This document shows positions 14,267-14,650 of a DNA stretch of 14,650 nt, piece by piece. The translations under genes were made by a program, and so were the position numbers. The notes under the pieces were generated by a model. It did not search any database and had not been told where the DNA came from. It saw nothing but the letters and a program-made list of their open reading frames with translations. Each line of letters opens with the position of its first letter. Within the stretch, counting starts at the first letter, position 1. The DNA lies in contig JAFQBZ010000052.1 of the NCBI GenBank assembly GCA_017399515.1, forward strand, positions 1-14,650. The letters are read 5' to 3'. This DNA comes from Clostridia bacterium (GTDB lineage: Bacteria > Bacillota > Clostridia > Christensenellales > UBA1242).

Positions 14267-14650
14267 TTATGAAATAAGGTCTGTGCCTTCAAGCGAGAAC
14301 TGACTGTTATAAAGTTCAGCATAAAAACCTTTCTTTTTAATAAGTTCTTTGTGGTTGCCTTGCTCAATAACATCGCCATCTTTTAAAACCAAAATAAGGT
14401 CAGCATTTTTGATTGTTGAAAGACGGTGTGCAATAACAAAACTTGTTCTGTCTTCAGTAAGTTTATCCATTGCTTTTTGAATAAGTTCTTCTGTTCTTGT
14501 GTCAACATTACTTGTTGCTTCATCTAAAATAAGCATTGGAGTGTTTTGAAGCATTGCTCTTGCAATTGTTAAAAGTTGTTTTTGACCAACAGAAACATTT
14601 GTTTCATCTGAAAGCACAGTGTCAAACCCGTTAGGAAGTGTTTTTATGAA
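14267..14650 (-). CDS. ABC exporter, C-terminal part of the ATPase domain (runs off right edge)
   Basis: The last 127 residues of an ABC transporter of the MsbA/MdlB exporter type, in which the membrane and ATPase domains are usually one chain. The visible part has the signature NVSVGQKQ (VSVGQ in place of LSGGQ), Walker B LILDEATS with the catalytic Glu, D-loop SNVD, the switch His in AHRLSTI and the usual DGDVIEQGNHKEL. The frame is open to the window edge, so the true start is outside. The VSVGQ signature occurs in some heterodimeric exporters, so a partner half may lie upstream; that is inference. The substrate cannot be told. The gene ends at its own terminator. Confidence 0.93.
   Translation of the reverse strand, partial: FIKTLPNGFDTVLSDETNVSVGQKQLLTIARAMLQNTPMLILDEATSNVDTRTEELIQKAMDKLTEDRTSFVIAHRLSTIKNADLILVLKDGDVIEQGNHKELIKKKGFYAELYNSQFSLEGTDLIS

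Noticed and set aside
1..14650. TGA read as tryptophan, as in mycoplasmas
   Set aside because: Tryptophans in the recognised proteins are TGG and all frames are complete without recoding.
1..14650. CRISPR array, insertion sequence, prophage, tRNA or rRNA
   Set aside because: I saw no spaced direct repeats, transposase or integrase motifs, or conserved RNA gene sequences; nearly all sequence is explained by housekeeping-type genes.

Overview
This window looks like the chromosome of a low-GC Firmicutes-type bacterium, perhaps an uncultured, fermentative, Clostridia-like lineage. The evidence is A/T-rich sequence, AGGAGG-type Shine-Dalgarno sites, TTGAAA-17-TATAAT promoters, A/T-rich hairpin terminators and the gene content: a 2-hydroxyacyl-CoA dehydratase/activase system, a Rel-family (p)ppGpp synthetase, IspH and GpsA. 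I cannot place it more precisely. I see no phage, transposon, CRISPR, rRNA or tRNA. Coding density is very high; the longest gap between genes is about 146 bp.

Layout. (1) Positions 1-1357, minus strand: a release-factor homologue with an intact GGQ domain but an eroded stop-codon-reading domain, abutting an unrecognised gene that leaves the window. (2) 1504-2466, plus strand: gpsA, transcribed divergently from the release-factor gene. (3) 2543-9680, minus strand: a tight four-gene operon of a two-ASKHA-domain activase, its HgdB-like partner, a RelA/SpoT homologue whose hydrolase site is destroyed, and an AlkD-type DNA glycosylase. (4) 9808-11311, plus strand: an IspH-like iron-sulfur reductase and a metallo-beta-lactamase-fold hydrolase. 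(5) 11355-12996, minus strand: two genes I do not recognise, with their own near-consensus promoter and terminator. (6) 13124-14158, minus strand: a zinc-ribbon protein with one C-terminal membrane segment. (7) 14267-14650, minus strand: the C-terminal end of an ABC exporter. Hairpin terminators close nearly every unit, and two of them, between convergent genes, are close copies of each other.

The most interesting signals are: three genes (release factor, ispH, zinc ribbon) that lack a Shine-Dalgarno site and have a -10 box exactly 6 nt before the ATG, predicting leaderless mRNAs; the release factor without a visible codon-recognition motif; the Rel protein with a bifunctional-type RFKD synthetase motif but no HD hydrolase residues; the activase/dehydratase chain encoded as two overlapping genes (993 + 436 residues); a small hairpin over the ribosome-binding site and start codon of relA; and the orphan two-gene cassette. 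All twelve genes whose 3' end lies in the window stop with TAA.
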